A stretch of DNA of 64,000 nucleotides from Buddleja alternifolia (GCA_019426215.1 CM033396.1:30981154-31045153), one strand, 5' to 3'. Positions 24,621 to 37,087 are shown, counted from the first letter of the stretch. A program made the numbers and translations. The notes: generated from the sequence alone by a model not told the origin.

Positions 24621-26097
24621 ATTTGGGGGTTAGGGTTTTCTGGTTATTCTTATTTTTAGTTGGGTAACATATTTGGGGCCTTTCAAATTGGATTTCATTT
24701 CATAGATATTCATAATTCGGTTTTGTCTGTTAACTTTATCTTGTATTTGGCGCCATATGAGCTTCCTAATCCCAATGACAAAAAGTATGATGGAATGATA
24801 GTAGACTTGCTCGATAAATTTCTTTTACATTAGATTATTTCTCGATAAATTATTATGTAAACTTGAAATTTCTTAAAATCTAAAATAATATTAAATTACT
24901 TTGCAAAATATTCATGGAGATTTGAAAAAAAAAAATACAATTTCTTTACATATAATTGACCACATACTTTATGTTTAATAATAATATTTATAATTAAATG
25001 TAATATTCTTGTTTTTTCTTTGTGACGATACACCCTAAATATGAAAGCGGATTTAAGAGAAAGACTTGTGATAATAATTTTGATTCTCCTTAGAGTACTT
25101 AAGGTGCTTTTGAATGATGAATTTTAAAAAATGTATAATGTATTATTATAATGACGTTCTTATAAGATTCAATCAATACTTTACTACCAACTTCTACTTA
25201 TTTTACATTTTCGGAAATAGATTTTTAACCATTCTGCTTAACAAAAATCATTAGATACACATCATATATAAAGACATAATTGCAAAATTCGTTTTGTAAC
25301 TTAGAGGTTTGGGATTTTTTGTCCTTTTTTTGGTCATAGGCGAGATCATGATACTAACTTCGGAAAAGTCGCAATTAGGACAATTGCCACCGAATATGAG
25401 AAATTGGTTGGAATTCCCATTCAATTTGGATTTTTTTTTAATTTTTCGGCCAAATTTACTTATGTGGATAATTGAACTTAGGTGACATGGTATATAAGCC
25501 ACTTGGACTGCCATCTAGACCAATTTTTCGAAGGAATTTTATTGGACATGGATAAAAAATCTTTAAAAAGTTCTAAAAATTATTAAAAAATATTTCAAAC
25601 TAATTTCAAATTCAAATAAAATTCTAATTTAATATTTAGATAAATGTTAGTTCAATAATAATAATAAAAAAAATATTATCTAAAAAATATATAAAAAGCA
25701 TTAAAAGTCTATTAAAAAACTACTATGTTTTAAACTAATCTTGAAATTTTGATAAAATTATTTTCTAATGACAAGAAAATTATTTTCTATTTGACAAAAT
25801 ATATTCTAATTATACATTAGATTTCTTAATACATATCTAAAAATATGAAAAATAATTTTTTAATCACACTTGAAATATTGATATAGAAAAGTAATATAAT
25901 TAAAATATTGTTAATAAATTAAATAAATTACAAAAAGAAAAAAAAAAGGGATAATGCATCTTCCCCTCCAATAGCTTCTTATCCTAAACTCTTTGTCGAC
26001 AGTCCACCACTTCTGATACCTCTCCCTTCGTCGCCTAGTCCTACCTCCTCGCATGTTTCTGTCCTCCCCACACCTTCACTCGCTACCCCATTTCGAA

Positions 26098-26132
<35 letters not shown>

Positions 26133-26352
26133 TGAACAAAACACACACACAATTAATAGGAATTTGAGAGAGAAAGAGGGGTTGAGATCGGTGGGAGGGG
26201 ATGACCGACGATGTGGTCGTCGGTTGCCAGATTGGGGGAAGAGGGGCTGCGGGGTTGTGGGAAGGGGGTGTTCTTGAACTGGAGAAGAGACCAAATTTAC
26301 CAACCCCTTAAGTTATAGGACAAATTTTACAGCTTTGTCATATATGAAATAA
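24621..26352. other. Upstream region of the activase-like gene, no other gene seen
   Basis: It would hold the promoter and 5' UTR of the minus-strand gene. I see no convincing TATA box close to the start codon, which is common for plastid-protein genes. An (AC)n microsatellite lies at 26100-26131; frames across it (26053-26303) are low complexity. The rest is AT-rich without recognisable elements. Confidence 0.5.
26100..26131. repeat. (AC)n microsatellite
   Basis: About sixteen AC dinucleotides, with a second short AC run at 26141-26152. Confidence 0.9.
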
Positions 26353-28212
26353 GGAGAATTGTAATTTTAGTCCCATAGGTTATGACCCATTGCAACTTTT
26401 GTCCCAAGATATACGGAATTGCAAAATATCTCATAGTATCCAAAAAGTTGCAACTTTGGTCCCGATTGTAAAAAAATAGATAAAATACGTGTGTGTCACT
26501 CGCACATCATTAGTTTCGGAATTGTTTTTATAAATAAATTCAAAAGCATGGTAAAAAAAATATAAAAAATAATTCAAAAATTTAAAATAAAGAGAAAAGA
26601 GAGTGAAGATCATCTTCTTCATGTCTTCAATCCCCAACCCCTACCATCAATAGCCACCGTCTTCCGCCGCCAAACACCAATCTTCCTCCGTCGCCTCAAC
26701 CGAGTAGTCTGCTTAACCCCTAAACAGAATCCGCTGCCCCCAAACCCCTCAACACCACTACCCCTAAATCACCCAAACCCTACACCACCATGTCACCGCC
26801 GCCTGAGAAGTCGAGGTTGAGCTGCAATAGAGGGCCATGAGAGGTGCCAATGGGGTTGAGGTGGGGGTAGCTGTATTTGGCGCTATGGAGAGGGCAGCGA
26901 TAGAGGTTTGGGATGGGCAGGGAGGCGACAGACGTTTGGGATTCGGGCGGGAGGAAGATAACAGTTTTTAAGATTTTTTTTATTTTTTACATTGTTTATA
27001 ATTTTTGTATTTAAGTAATATGTTAAATAGGATATTGGTTTATATGTTTTCTAGTATATGTTTTCCTTAATTATAACATTAGGGTTACTTTATATTCTCT
27101 AACATGTAACTATTTATACCATGCTTTGCAACACAATTTTCCTATAGGGTTTTACCTAATCTAACATGGTATCAGACACCGGGTAAAACGAACCTGTGAC
27201 TTCGTCTATCGTCCTCACGGCACCTATAGCCTCTACTATCGTCGGCTCACTGTCCGGTGCGTCTTCTCCTCCATCTCTTTCCTCCTAAAATCTCTACTCC
27301 CTCTACCATTCATAATACACGTTGCCATCTCGTCTCCCTCATCTTCCGCCCCATCTCAATCTCTACCCTTGTTGGTGGCCTTGTTGTAGTGCTCTATCAT
27401 CCACTCTTTACATCTCTCTCCCCTTCTTTCATTTTTTTCCTACTTATCTCTGTTACTGTTTTTGCACATCTGCCCTCACGATGAGCCGCAACTACAAGGA
27501 TAGCTTACACTTCACTAATCTTGGAGCTACTGTGTTTTATTCTAAGTCGCTACCCTCTTCTCATAAATATGAGTCTTTTGTCACTGTTGTTTCTCTGACA
27601 TCTTTTCTTATCTCCTTCGATGATCTTCAGACGAAACTTCTCCAATTTGAGGAGTGTCTTCATCAAAATTACTCTTCCCCACCCTACTAGTAGTACATGG
27701 GTGGAAACCCTCGAGGTCATGGTTCTCCTATATGTCCTAGCAGCATTCTCCTTAGCACTCTACTCAGCAGTCTTCTCACTTACCGTCTTAGCATTTTCTA
27801 TGCCTGAACTGCCGTCTCAGCTCTTCTTGAATTTTCGGTCCAGTCTAAGCATTTGGAACCTCCTGCTCCGTCTGTGGGAGGTATTAAATAGGATATAGAT
27901 TTATATGTTTTCTTGTATATCTTTTCATATATCCTTGTATATCTTTTCCTTAATTATAGCATTAGGTTACCTTTTATTCCCTCGTATGTAACTATTTATA
28001 CCCTACTTTGCAATACAAGTTTCACTATGGGGTTTTACCTAATCTAACAATTTTTATATCCCAAAATTATAACTTGATGGCAATGTGACGCGCATGAGGT
28101 GCTTTCGCTCTATTTTCGTTCAAAAATTGACAGACAAGACTAGTATTGCAACATTTTGTAACCTACGGGACAAACAAATGCAATTTCGTAAACCATGGGA
28201 CCGTAATTCTCC
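26353..28212. mobile_element. TIR element split by a copia-type insertion
   Basis: The left end GGAGAATTGTAATTTTAGTC (then CCATAGGTTATG) matches the complement of the right end GGAGAATTACGGTCCCATGG, and similarity continues through GTTGCAAC for about 80 bases. The small LTR element at 27021-28049 sits inside. Flanking eight-base sequences (TGAAATAA and TGATAAAA) agree at six positions, so a target duplication is possible but not secure. No transposase is visible. Confidence 0.5.
27021..28049 (+). mobile_element. Small non-autonomous Ty1/copia-type LTR element with gag remnant
   Basis: LTRs at 27021-27166 and about 27882-28049 share most of their sequence, both ending CCTAATCTAACA. A primer-binding site complementary to initiator tRNA-Met (TGGTATCAGA) follows the left LTR at once, and a purine-rich GTGGGAGG precedes the right LTR. 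The interior (27167-27881) has a gag-like piece, roughly residues SLTSFLISFDDLQTKLLQFE at 27590-27650, then a GGNPRGHG segment with stops; protease, integrase and reverse transcriptase are absent. No matching five-base flanks were found, and the right LTR starts TATT instead of TGTT, so the copy is old. Confidence 0.7.
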
Positions 28213-28574
28213 TGATAAAATATTTAAAGGTGAAATACATCTATCTAGAAGATTGTCATTATTATGGATCCACCTTTGTATTTTGAGAAATTGAACCCCT
28301 AATGTTTATCTCCGTCTAATGTATAGGTTGTGTCACTAGTGCCCCTTTGGATTTCGTTAGGTTCTGTGAAGAATACCGCAACTTAAGAATGGGAAAGTAA
28401 TCATAACATTTGTTACGGTTTAAATGTTGTAGAAAGAGATGGGAGAAATTTTCTGATATATTATTCAACCAATGTTCATTATATTTATACACATAAAACA
28501 TAACCTAACGAAGAAAGGGAATCATCAATTCCCTTAAATATCTCCTAAAATATATACATTTCTATTCTATAACA

Positions 28575-31500
28575 CTCCCCCACAAGTTGGAACATAGATG
28601 TTAATCATGCCCAACTTCTTATAAAGATAATCCACCCGAACCCCATTTATAGCTTTTGTAAAGATATCTCCCAGTTGGTCTTCAGTTTTCACATAACCTG
28701 CAGAGGTAATATGAAGAGCTGCTTGGTTATCACTCCAACGTTTTTTCGGCATTGAGAATTTAAGAACAACTTTAATTAGCAGCTGATATATCTATATTAC
28801 TTCACAAGTAGGCTGTGCCATAGCTCTATACTCTGATTCTGCACTAGAGCGAGATAAAACATTTTGTTTTTGCTCTTCCATGAAACCAAATTTCCTTCAA
28901 AGAAAACACAGTAAACTATAATGGATTTTCGGTCAATTTTAGATCCCGCCCAGTTTGCGTCTGAAAAACATTCTATACGAGTGTGACTATGATTCTTATA
29001 TAGTATGCCTCCTCCAGGAGCTCCCTTCAAGTAACACAAGATATGTTCTAAAGCAGCCCAGTGATCAACTGTTGGAAAAGACATAAACTGACACACAGTA
29101 CTAACATGAGATAGTTCAGTTTCCCAATCAGTCTCCTATACTACTCATGATCTTCAAAGAAGTCCCCTCATTTGTGAGTTGTAGATTCGGTTGCAGGGGA
29201 CTGTTGCATGGTTTAGCCCCTAATTTTCTCGTCTCGGTTAATAAATCCAGCACATTTTTTTTTTTGAGATAAAAAGATGCCTTTCTTACTCCTTGTCACC
29301 TCTACTCCCAAGAACTACTTCAATGACCTTAAATCCTTAGTGTGAAATTGATTGTGTAGAAGACTTCAGAAATGATATTCCCATAGCATCTCTTCCTGTG
29401 ATAATAATATCATCCATAAACACAATAAGAAGAAACCAGATGAAGAGTGTTTATAAAACATTGAATGGTCAGACTTACTCTTGCTCATTCTGAACTTTAC
29501 AATTACCTGACTAAATTTGCCAAACCAAGCACGAGGGTTCTGTTTCAAACCATAAAGAGATTTTCGAAGATGACAAACTTTCCCATACCCCCCTTGAGCA
29601 ACAAACCCTGGTGGTTGCTCCATTTAAACTTCTTCCTCTAATAAGTCTTCATGTAAGAAGGCATTCACGCCCTGGGCTCACGAGCCCGTTGGACCAGAGA
29701 AATCCCATCGAACCCACTAAGCGTAACCTTGAGTTGGGCATTTGAACCACGACCCAAAATGGATATCCATTGTTACACTTGAATCTTAGGGTTCTCTTTA
29801 TAAATTATTTCATTTTTCCTTTTTTTCCCGATGTGGGATCATTACAATCACCCCCCTTCGAGAAACGACGTCCTCGTTACGGCGTGACTCAGTCCAACAT
29901 CCGTCGTCAGGCGTCGGGACTCTCTAGGCTACCACCGGATTTGCCTCGGACTATTATTCATAGCGGATCCGAGAACCTCGGGCTATTTCATAGCGGATAC
30001 CGAGATTTCACATTGTAGCACCAAACTCCCAATTCCGGCTGACGAGTGGCTCTAATACCATTTGTCACGCCCCGGGCTCACGAGCCCGTTGGACCAGAGA
30101 AATCCCATCGAACCCACTGAGCGTAACCTGTAGTTGGGCATTTGAACCATGCCCCAAAATGGATATCCATTGTTACACTTGAATCCTAGGGTTTTCTTTA
30201 TAAATTATTTCATTTTTCCTTTTTTTTCCCGATGTGGGATCATTACTACGATTTACTAGAAGAGTGGTGGTGCAATCGCAATTGCTCGTGTACTCCCACT
30301 GAAACCAAAGGATGATTGAATGAATGGATACTTGAGATGAATTGAAGTTAATAGACTATTAATATTTCATAGGGCGGATATGGGTAAATTGGCTCTTTGA
30401 CAACGATCTAATTCAACTGCATGTAATTTTAAAAGGTATCGTAAGCTAAGAAACAAAATATTAGCCTTCTAAGCATGGATAAGATATCATTTTCGACTCA
30501 AGAAAAGTCATATAGAATACCAGAGTCTGTGACTATGGATTATTCTAGTTGATCGATATCTAATTGATGCAAGGGCTAATCATGATTGGCAGCCATAGAT
30601 ATGAATAACCGAAACGAAGTTAATTTAACCACATGTGAGAAAGTGTTAGAATAATCTACAGCATAAGTCGGGGCATAACCTTTGGCAAGAAGACAAGCTT
30701 TAAATCAAGCAACAAATCTAATAGGGTTAACTTTAATAGCAAAAACCCACTTAGATCCTATAGCCCTTTTTCCTGTAGGTAAGCTCACTAGATTCCAATT
30801 ACCATTAACATCTAAAGCATTCATATCCTCTATCATTGCTCCATGCTAGCGAAGATGGGACAAAGCTTTGTGAATAGTCTTAGGAAGAGATAGAGAATCA
30901 ATAGAAGTAACAAAAGAGCATAGACAAATGATCATATGAAACAAAAGACGAAATGAGATAAGTGCATTGTTGTTTACCTTTACAAAAGACAATAGGAAGA
31001 TCAGGATCATTGTCTAAGGGATCCGATGGCAAAGTAGAAACTCGTGCTGGACATGTAATAGGAGAATCTTGGTGTTGGGACCAAACATGATGAATAGGTG
31101 GATGATATGAAGGTGGTGCTGGAGGATCAACAATCAGTGACTGATAGGCGATGTGGTAAACTAGCACATTGTCATTCTCCCCCTGACTTTCATTAGTAGT
31201 AGAAGAGATCGGAAAGAATGAGCAATGTTCTATAAAAGTGACGTCAGCAGGCACAAGATATTTTTCAAGACTAGGACAATAACACCGATACCCTTTTTGT
31301 ACCCGAGAGTAACCCGGAAAAACACATTTGACCGCCTTAGGATCTAGCTTTTTTTTTTTTTTTTTTTGGTGATACTAGCTTAGTAATAGTAGGGCAAACA
31401 TCCCGAACAAAACAAGTACTACCAAATAAACGAGGATCAATAGGAAATAAAGATTTGTGGGAAAAGGACACAATAAGGGATCTCAACATGAAGAAAGAAG

Positions 31501-31869
31501 ATGGTATACGTTTAATGAGAAAACAAGCTATAGAGATAGCATCAGCCCAAAAGCATTTAGGGACATGCGTTTGGAATAAGAAGGCTCTAGCTGTCTCAAG
31601 CAGATGTCTGTTTTTCCTTTTAGCTATACCATTCTAAGATGGCGTTTTAACACAAGAGGATTGATGAAGAATTCCATTTTTAACCGTATAAGTCTGAAAG
31701 GAATCAGAAAAATATTATTTGGCGTTGTTACTTCACAAAGTACGCACTGAAGTATTCAATTGCGTTTTAATTTCAGCACAGATAGCAGTAAAATGGGTAA
31801 AAAAATTCAGATCGATTTTTTATAAAAATAAACCCAAGTCATATGAGAAAAATTATCAACAAAGGTAAC
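28575..31869 (-). pseudogene. copia pol remnant: integrase end, reverse transcriptase, RNase H
   Basis: Minus strand. The integrase C-terminal and linker part lies around 31850-30900 (proline-rich linker, then YLISSFVSYDHLS). Reverse transcriptase 29623-29366 shows the motif LRKSLYGLKQNPRAWF, then, after a frameshift, FMDDIIITG in place of the usual YVDD. RNase H 29096-28797 shows HILCYLKGAP, FSDANWAG and NLVSWKSKNK. The C-terminal end at 28752-28570 shows DNQAALHI and HIT, then YKKLGMINIY, running to the polypurine tract. A TRIM insertion (29667-30247) splits the region. Many stops. Confidence 0.85.
29667..30247 (-). mobile_element. TRIM (terminal-repeat retrotransposon in miniature) nested in the copia element
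   Basis: Two direct repeats of about 180-185 bp (29667-29851 and 30063-30247) start CACGCCC.GGGCTCACGAGC and end GATGTGGGATCATTAC. Between them are about 210 bases. On the minus strand, TGGTATTAGAGCC (primer-binding site for tRNA-Met) follows the right repeat's ACA end, and a GAAGGGGGGTGAT polypurine tract precedes the left repeat. There is no coding capacity. The five-base flanks are not clear. The short frame at 29770-30018 is chance. Confidence 0.75.
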
Positions 31870-32569
31870 AAAATATCAAAATCTAGGTTTTGACACAACA
31901 GGACAAGGACCCCAATCGTCTGAGTGAACTAATTCAAAATGAGAATTTACTCTTTTATTGACACAAGTAATAAAGGACAACCGATGATGTTTGACAAACT
32001 GACACGACTCACAATTGAAAGAGGACACATCGTGAAACTGAGGACAATTTTTTTTTAACATAGGTAGAGAAGGGTGTCCTAACCGACAATGGGCATCAAA
32101 AGAAGTTAAGACTGTCGAGCAAGCAGTGGACCAAGGCATCTGCGTCTGAGTATCCAATAGGTAAACCCTTCCGAACATGTCATTTACTAATAATCTGCTT
32201 CGTCACAAGATCTTGAAACAAGCAATAATCTGAAAAGAATGAGACACAACAATTGAGAGCACGAGCTATTTTACTCACAGACATTAAATTAAAAGAGAAA
32301 TCAGGGAGAATTAAGACATGTGCTAAAGAAAGTGACGAGATAGGATGAACAGTCCCAAAACTAGGGACAGTAGACATAGAACCATCGGCTAAAGTCACTT
32401 TAGGTGAAGAGGTGTTTGGTGTAAATGTGGCAAACAAATTAGGATTATCTGTCATATGATCAGAAGCACCCGAGTCAATGACCCATTTTGAGGAGGAGAA
32501 AAGAAGGCACGTATTTGGATTACCTGACTCAACAATGGCAGTGATAGGATGAGATAAAAAATTTAACAT
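31870..32569 (-). pseudogene. copia pol remnant: protease and GAG-pre-integrase
   Basis: 32569-32180 encodes the aspartic-protease region WVIDSGASDHMTDN with the catalytic Asp-Ser-Gly, continuing through TLADGS and LMSVSKI. After a stop and frame change, 32178-31876 encodes CRLGHPSLPMLKK and the CESCQFVKHHR zinc region that precedes integrase, then VHSDDWGPCPV (integrase normally has VHSDVWGP). Broken by stops and frameshifts, so not functional. Confidence 0.85.
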
Positions 32570-33271
32570 ATCTTGGTACTAAAGAAAGCTAGCAAATTCA
32601 ACTGCAGATACTGTAACCATTGTTCGCTTGTCACCCATGGGACACCAAAAACCAAACCCAACAAAATGTCACACCAAAAAAACAAACTCAACAAATTTTC
32701 ACGCCAAAATCAGAAAAGATACAGCAGAAAACAGAGCAAGGACAGAAGACGAACAGCAGTACAAATTAAAAAAGCAAACTCATATCAGTTAACAAACAAA
32801 TTAAGCAGCGAAACGTGGCACCAAATCAGAACAAAGCAGGGGCGACACTGGGAAAATTGACCGGAGAGTAAAAGACGGCCACACGCGCCGGCACGTGGAG
32901 AAGTTTCGAAAATTTGACGCAACGGGTGAGACACACGTGCTGATCGAACGGTGATCAGATTCTAGGGAATGGCCGGAAATGGGGCAGTGCTCCTCCTGGG
33001 GGTGTCTGTGTGAACCAAAGTTCATTCTAAAAGGGTGATTCGAGACGTTGCACACTTGAGCAACCAAAAAAAAAATAAAAAATTAACAGATTTTTCTAAT
33101 AGGCTGGCTCGATACCATGTAGAAAGAGATGATAGAAATTTTCTGATATATTATTATTCAACCAATATAAACTATATTTATACACAGAGCATAACCTAAG
33201 GAAGGAAGGGAATCAATCAATTCCCTTAAATATCTCCTAAACTATATACATTCTTATTCTATAACAAATGT

Positions 33272-33700
33272 AATGACATATACTTAACTAAATTATTAAA
33301 GTTAAAAACATTGTATTAAAAACTTAATTAAGTTGATTAATCAAAATAATGATGTTAAACACCTAAAAAATAATTTATATGCAAATAGTTAAACATATAG
33401 TACCAATAAATTAGGTTTCGTAAAAATAAATATTGTTAATTTGTATATTTAAACTATTTATAATTCATATATATGTTTAAATTTGTAAAATTCATATTAA
33501 ATAACATATTTTAATTTTGCCTAGTAAACACTCAATTTTACCCTATATATAATACGTATATAAGTATTGGCTAGATCATGTTAATTATTCACTTCTTTTT
33601 CTTTTCGAAGTATCAATGAAGCTTCAACATTACTGTTGTTGGTTCCAAATGCTAAATTCTTTTCAGTTACCTAGGAGTGTACATGTGAACTAAATATGAT
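33272..33700. other. Intergenic AT-rich block repeated at 34870-35215
   Basis: ACACCTAA.AA and TTATATGCAAATAGTTAAACA with nearby text recur at about 34990-35100, and more distantly at 47390-47470. These are part of the old duplication that carried the GDSL gene. No gene. Confidence 0.55.
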
Positions 33701-33961
33701 CTCATATGAAAATCTTGCTTAGTTTTGCTAAGCAATACAATAGTAGCAAAAATCACAGGAATAAATTAATTATTCTGAAATATCTTCTGATCCACAAGAA
33801 TGCAATCATCTTATAGAAAGAATAAATGAATAGAACAAAAGAATGCTATCATCTTATTACAAAAAAACAAAGAAAAAGAATGCAATTAAGAATTAGTGTC
33901 AATAGCTTAATTCATTATTTGGTATTGGTCACTATCTTACTATTTCTTCATACGAAGGCAC

Positions 33962-34191
33962 TTAGCTATTAATTGATCTTGTGCACCCGAGCGTCCTCAG
34001 AGCAGGCTCAATACGAATAGTTTCCATACGAGAGTAAGCATGATGTGTAAAGTGTATTCCGTCCCAAAAGATGTACTGATTTGGGTAACGGCAAACCGGC
34101 ACTTGTGGGCTTCCACAGAATTTCTTGGTATCATAATTGTGTTTTCCTCCTGTTCCACAATAAGCTAGCAATGCTAGTTCCCCATTAGGGC
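33962..34191 (-). pseudogene. Isolated last exon of a GDSL esterase/lipase gene
   Basis: This matches exon 5 of the complete genes at 35503 and 51708 at high identity and keeps the CGTGGK and WDGIHFTHHAY blocks, but the first Cys of LLACCGTGG is Tyr and the frame stops earlier (after TRSINS). Similarity extends upstream through intron 4 to about 34269 and breaks exactly at the exon 4 donor; downstream it extends into the 3' flank to about 33700. Exons 1-4 are absent, so this is a partial duplicate and not a gene. Confidence 0.9.
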
Positions 34192-34269
34192 CTGTTACAA
34201 TTTACAAGCAAAAGAATTAATATAACTCCTCCAAGATAATATAACAAAATAAATAAGAATAAAACACTT

Positions 34270-35242
34270 ATTCTTGTATATTATACTATGAATTGCAAAA
34301 CAAGTAGTTCATATTTCATAAATGAAACACGTGCTTTCAAGTTGACACATAGATCAAAGTACAAACTTAAAGTACGATAAAATAAAATATCAGTGTAATG
34401 TATTATTCTTTTTTAATTGATATCCCAATATTATTTGCGAAGTCGTACACTTTGAACTTATAATGTACTACATTTTTAAAAGGATAATATGACTCGTTCT
34501 ACATATATGAAATACCATATATTTAGAAAATACTTATAATTTAATAAAAAAGTAAACAAAAGGGTAATTTGGACTTTGAAGACAATTTTATTTCATTCCT
34601 ATCATTCATTTCTAGTAACCAATCATGGAATTGAAATGAACTAAGGAATAATGATTTTATTCCATTCTCATCCGTGAACATACCGATCATATGATGTGTT
34701 ATAATAACGTCGTTCTTTTCCATCATCATTCCATTCTTTAATTCATTTTCATTCACTTCCAATTCCATTACTTCATACCAATCGAGGTTAACTGCTGTCA
34801 TAATTTTCGCCTTGGATTTCATTTGGTCGTGAGACTTAAAAAGTAATCATAAAATTTAATAGGGGTTGAATGTAATGTTATGTACTTCACTAAATTAGTA
34901 AGGTAAAAATATTGGATTATGACTTACTCAATTGACATGGTTTGATTAAAATTTTTATTAAAAAAATATTGGATTTAAAATTTAATTAAGTTGATTTAAC
35001 AATTAAGTTAAACACCTAATAAGTAAATCTATATGCTAATTTATATGCAAATAGTTAAACACATGGTACCGATGAACTAGGTTTCATTGAGATTAAAAAT
35101 AACTTAATTAATATATTTAATTTCTTTATAATTAATATATTTGGATTCGTATATTTCTTTTTAAAAACAAACATTACAATTCTTCCTAGTGAACACTAAA
35201 TTTTATCTTATACATACATATCTATATATATGTGTGTGTGTG
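34270..35242. other. Intergenic spacer between the exon fragment and the first complete GDSL gene
   Basis: 34560-34830 contains repeated CATTCC/ATTCCATT text typical of small hAT-like elements, and a 93-codon frame there (34541-34822, minus) is low complexity. 34870-35215 repeats 33272-33560. A (TG)n tract at 35230-35242 marks the left edge of duplicated block B. Confidence 0.5.
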
Positions 35243-35502
35243 TAATAATTGGGTAAAATTGCATTTTACGTCCCCATAACTTTGCTTAGCTTTGGTAAGC
35301 AATAGAATATAATAAAAAATATTACAAATAAGAAATTAATTCTGAAATATTTTCTGATCTACAAGAATGCAATCATCTTATTGAAAGAATAAATGAATAG
35401 AACAAAAGAATGCTATCATCTTATTACAAAAAGAATGCAATTAAGACTTAGTGTCAATAACTTAATTCATTATTTGCTATCGGTCACTATCTTACTATTT
35501 CT

Positions 35503-37087
35503 TCACGCGGAAGCACTTAGGTTTGATGTTGTGCTATTAACTGATCTTGTGCACCCGAGCGTCCTTAGAGCAGGCTCAATCAGAATAGTCTCCATACGAG
35601 AGTAAGCATGATGTGTAAAGTGTATTCCGTCCCAAAAGATGTACTGATTTGGATAACGGCAAACCGGCACTTGTGGGCTTCCACAGAATTTCTTGCCATC
35701 GTAATTGTATTTTCCTCCGGTTCCACAACAAGCTAGCAATGCTAGTTCCCCATTAGGGCCTGTTACAATTTACAAGCACAAGAATTAACATAACTCCTCC
35801 AAGATAATATAACAAAATAAATAAGAATAAAACACTTACCATAGGATGCATCACGGATGACTTCATATGCACCATCATATATTGGTCCATAATTTATAAT
35901 GATATTAGGGAATTCGAGATTCAGATTTCTGATGGCTTGCTGCAGATAATCATTCTTCGAAACGACAAGATCATTCACAGACTTCAAGCATCCTAGTTCA
36001 TCGTAATCGGTGGAGTTATTGCTCGGCAATGCAGATAAAATATATGGAAAACATCCAAGGGGAGCATTTCCTGGAATTATCAAACGTGTGGCGCCCATCC
36101 GAATCAATTCCTGTGTTATTGAATATAATTAGCAATTATTGAATCCTTTGAATAGCATATTAATATATGATGTAAAGAGTAAAAATGAAAAAAAAATAAA
36201 CGTATCATTAGGCATAGGTATTTACTCTTGCAACTCTGATTTGAGCCCGTGTTATTAAGGGCACATAAGTTTGTACTTCTTCAATCGATTTGCCTTGGGT
36301 AAGTGCATAGCCGATGTCATTGCCCTCAATGTCGCCCAAAAATAAAAAAGAGTTTTCCATTCTATTGGCTCGTTCTGAATTAAATGAAATCAAATATCAA
36401 AAACTACACATTCACAATAATTTATATTTAAAAAGACGGAGGTCTATAGGTGTTGATTAAATAAATGCACTTAATTGTTGTTATCGTAATTCGTAACAAA
36501 CCTTTTGGCGATGAAAAGGTGGAATTAAAATAATTTTTAAACCATCTTAGTTGAGCATTAAGGGGAACAGCAGCATAAGATGGAATCTTAATGCCCCTCG
36601 ATTTGAAGAAGTTAATATCAAGCACTGGGCTTCTGGCCACTGAAAAGATAACTCCATCATAGTTCTCAGAAGCATTCATTGACAAATAAGGTGCAAGATG
36701 CGGCAGGCCGAAATCAGTAGCTGCAAATCATAGATACACAGATACATGTAAAAAAATTGAATGTTGTACATACAAATTATTATTCGTATTGCAGTTCTGA
36801 AATGCTGAAGCGTTACGTAGTCTCATATATATATATATACCTGCAAAGTCGAAGTCATTAAGGCCATCAGACCAACGGCCAGTGGGCCAACCGGGCGAAG
36901 ATCTACCATAAGGCAAACGTGCGGCTGGATTTGGAGTCCGGGAAGGGACATGAATTGAGTTACCAACATCTGTGAACCCATCTCCAAAGTGGTATAAGTA
37001 GTGAAATGGGCAATTGACGTGTTGGGGTGAAGCAGCAACTGCACCAACTAGAAGTAACAGATAAAAGCATATGATGTTTTGGCCCAT
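35503..37087 (-). CDS. GDSL esterase/lipase-like protein lacking the catalytic serine (copy B)
   Basis: Exons 37087-36841, 36720-36502, 36374-36226, 36110-35840, 35759-35503, all GT-AG and in phase; 1143 nt, 380 residues, the usual length and five-exon plan of plant GDSL esterases. Residues 1-20 form a signal peptide (hydrophobic FYLLLLVGAVAA), so the protein is probably secreted or vacuolar. Block I reads FGDGFTDVGN at 34-43; the family has FGDS, so the nucleophile Ser37 is Gly. Block III GND is at 173-175, and block V has Asp339 and His342 in WDGIHFTHH. The sequence around GKSIEEV and GCFP resembles acetylajmalan-esterase-type proteins. The family hydrolyses esters or transfers acyl groups; without the serine this protein probably does neither by the normal mechanism. 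A TATA-like TTTATAAAC lies at about 37258-37266, with a CT-rich leader between it and the ATG. Confidence 0.9.

Larger units (their letters stand above)
28428..33266 (-). mobile_element. Complete Ty1/copia retrotransposon with very short LTRs
   Basis: LTRs at 28428-28574 (147 bp) and 33118-33266 (149 bp) are about 90% identical by eye and run TG...CA. The flanks are AATGT on both sides (28423-28427 and 33267-33271), a clean five-base target duplication. On the minus strand the primer-binding site TGGTATCGAGCC directly follows the 5' LTR (33106-33117), and the polypurine tract AACTTGTGGGGGAG lies at 28575-28590. The 4.8-kb body encodes a decayed copia pol in the order protease, GAG-pre-integrase, integrase, reverse transcriptase, RNase H. 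Only about 500 bases separate the 5' LTR from the protease, so most of gag is missing. Confidence 0.9.

Noticed and set aside
26053..26303. Frames across the AC microsatellite
   Set aside because: Microsatellite translation (His-Thr and Cys-Val repeats).
31455..31637. 60-codon plus-strand frame
   Set aside because: Antisense to the copia integrase region.
34541..34822. 93-codon frame on the minus strand
   Set aside because: Composed of repeated ATTCC-type words typical of a small transposable element; no homologous protein features.
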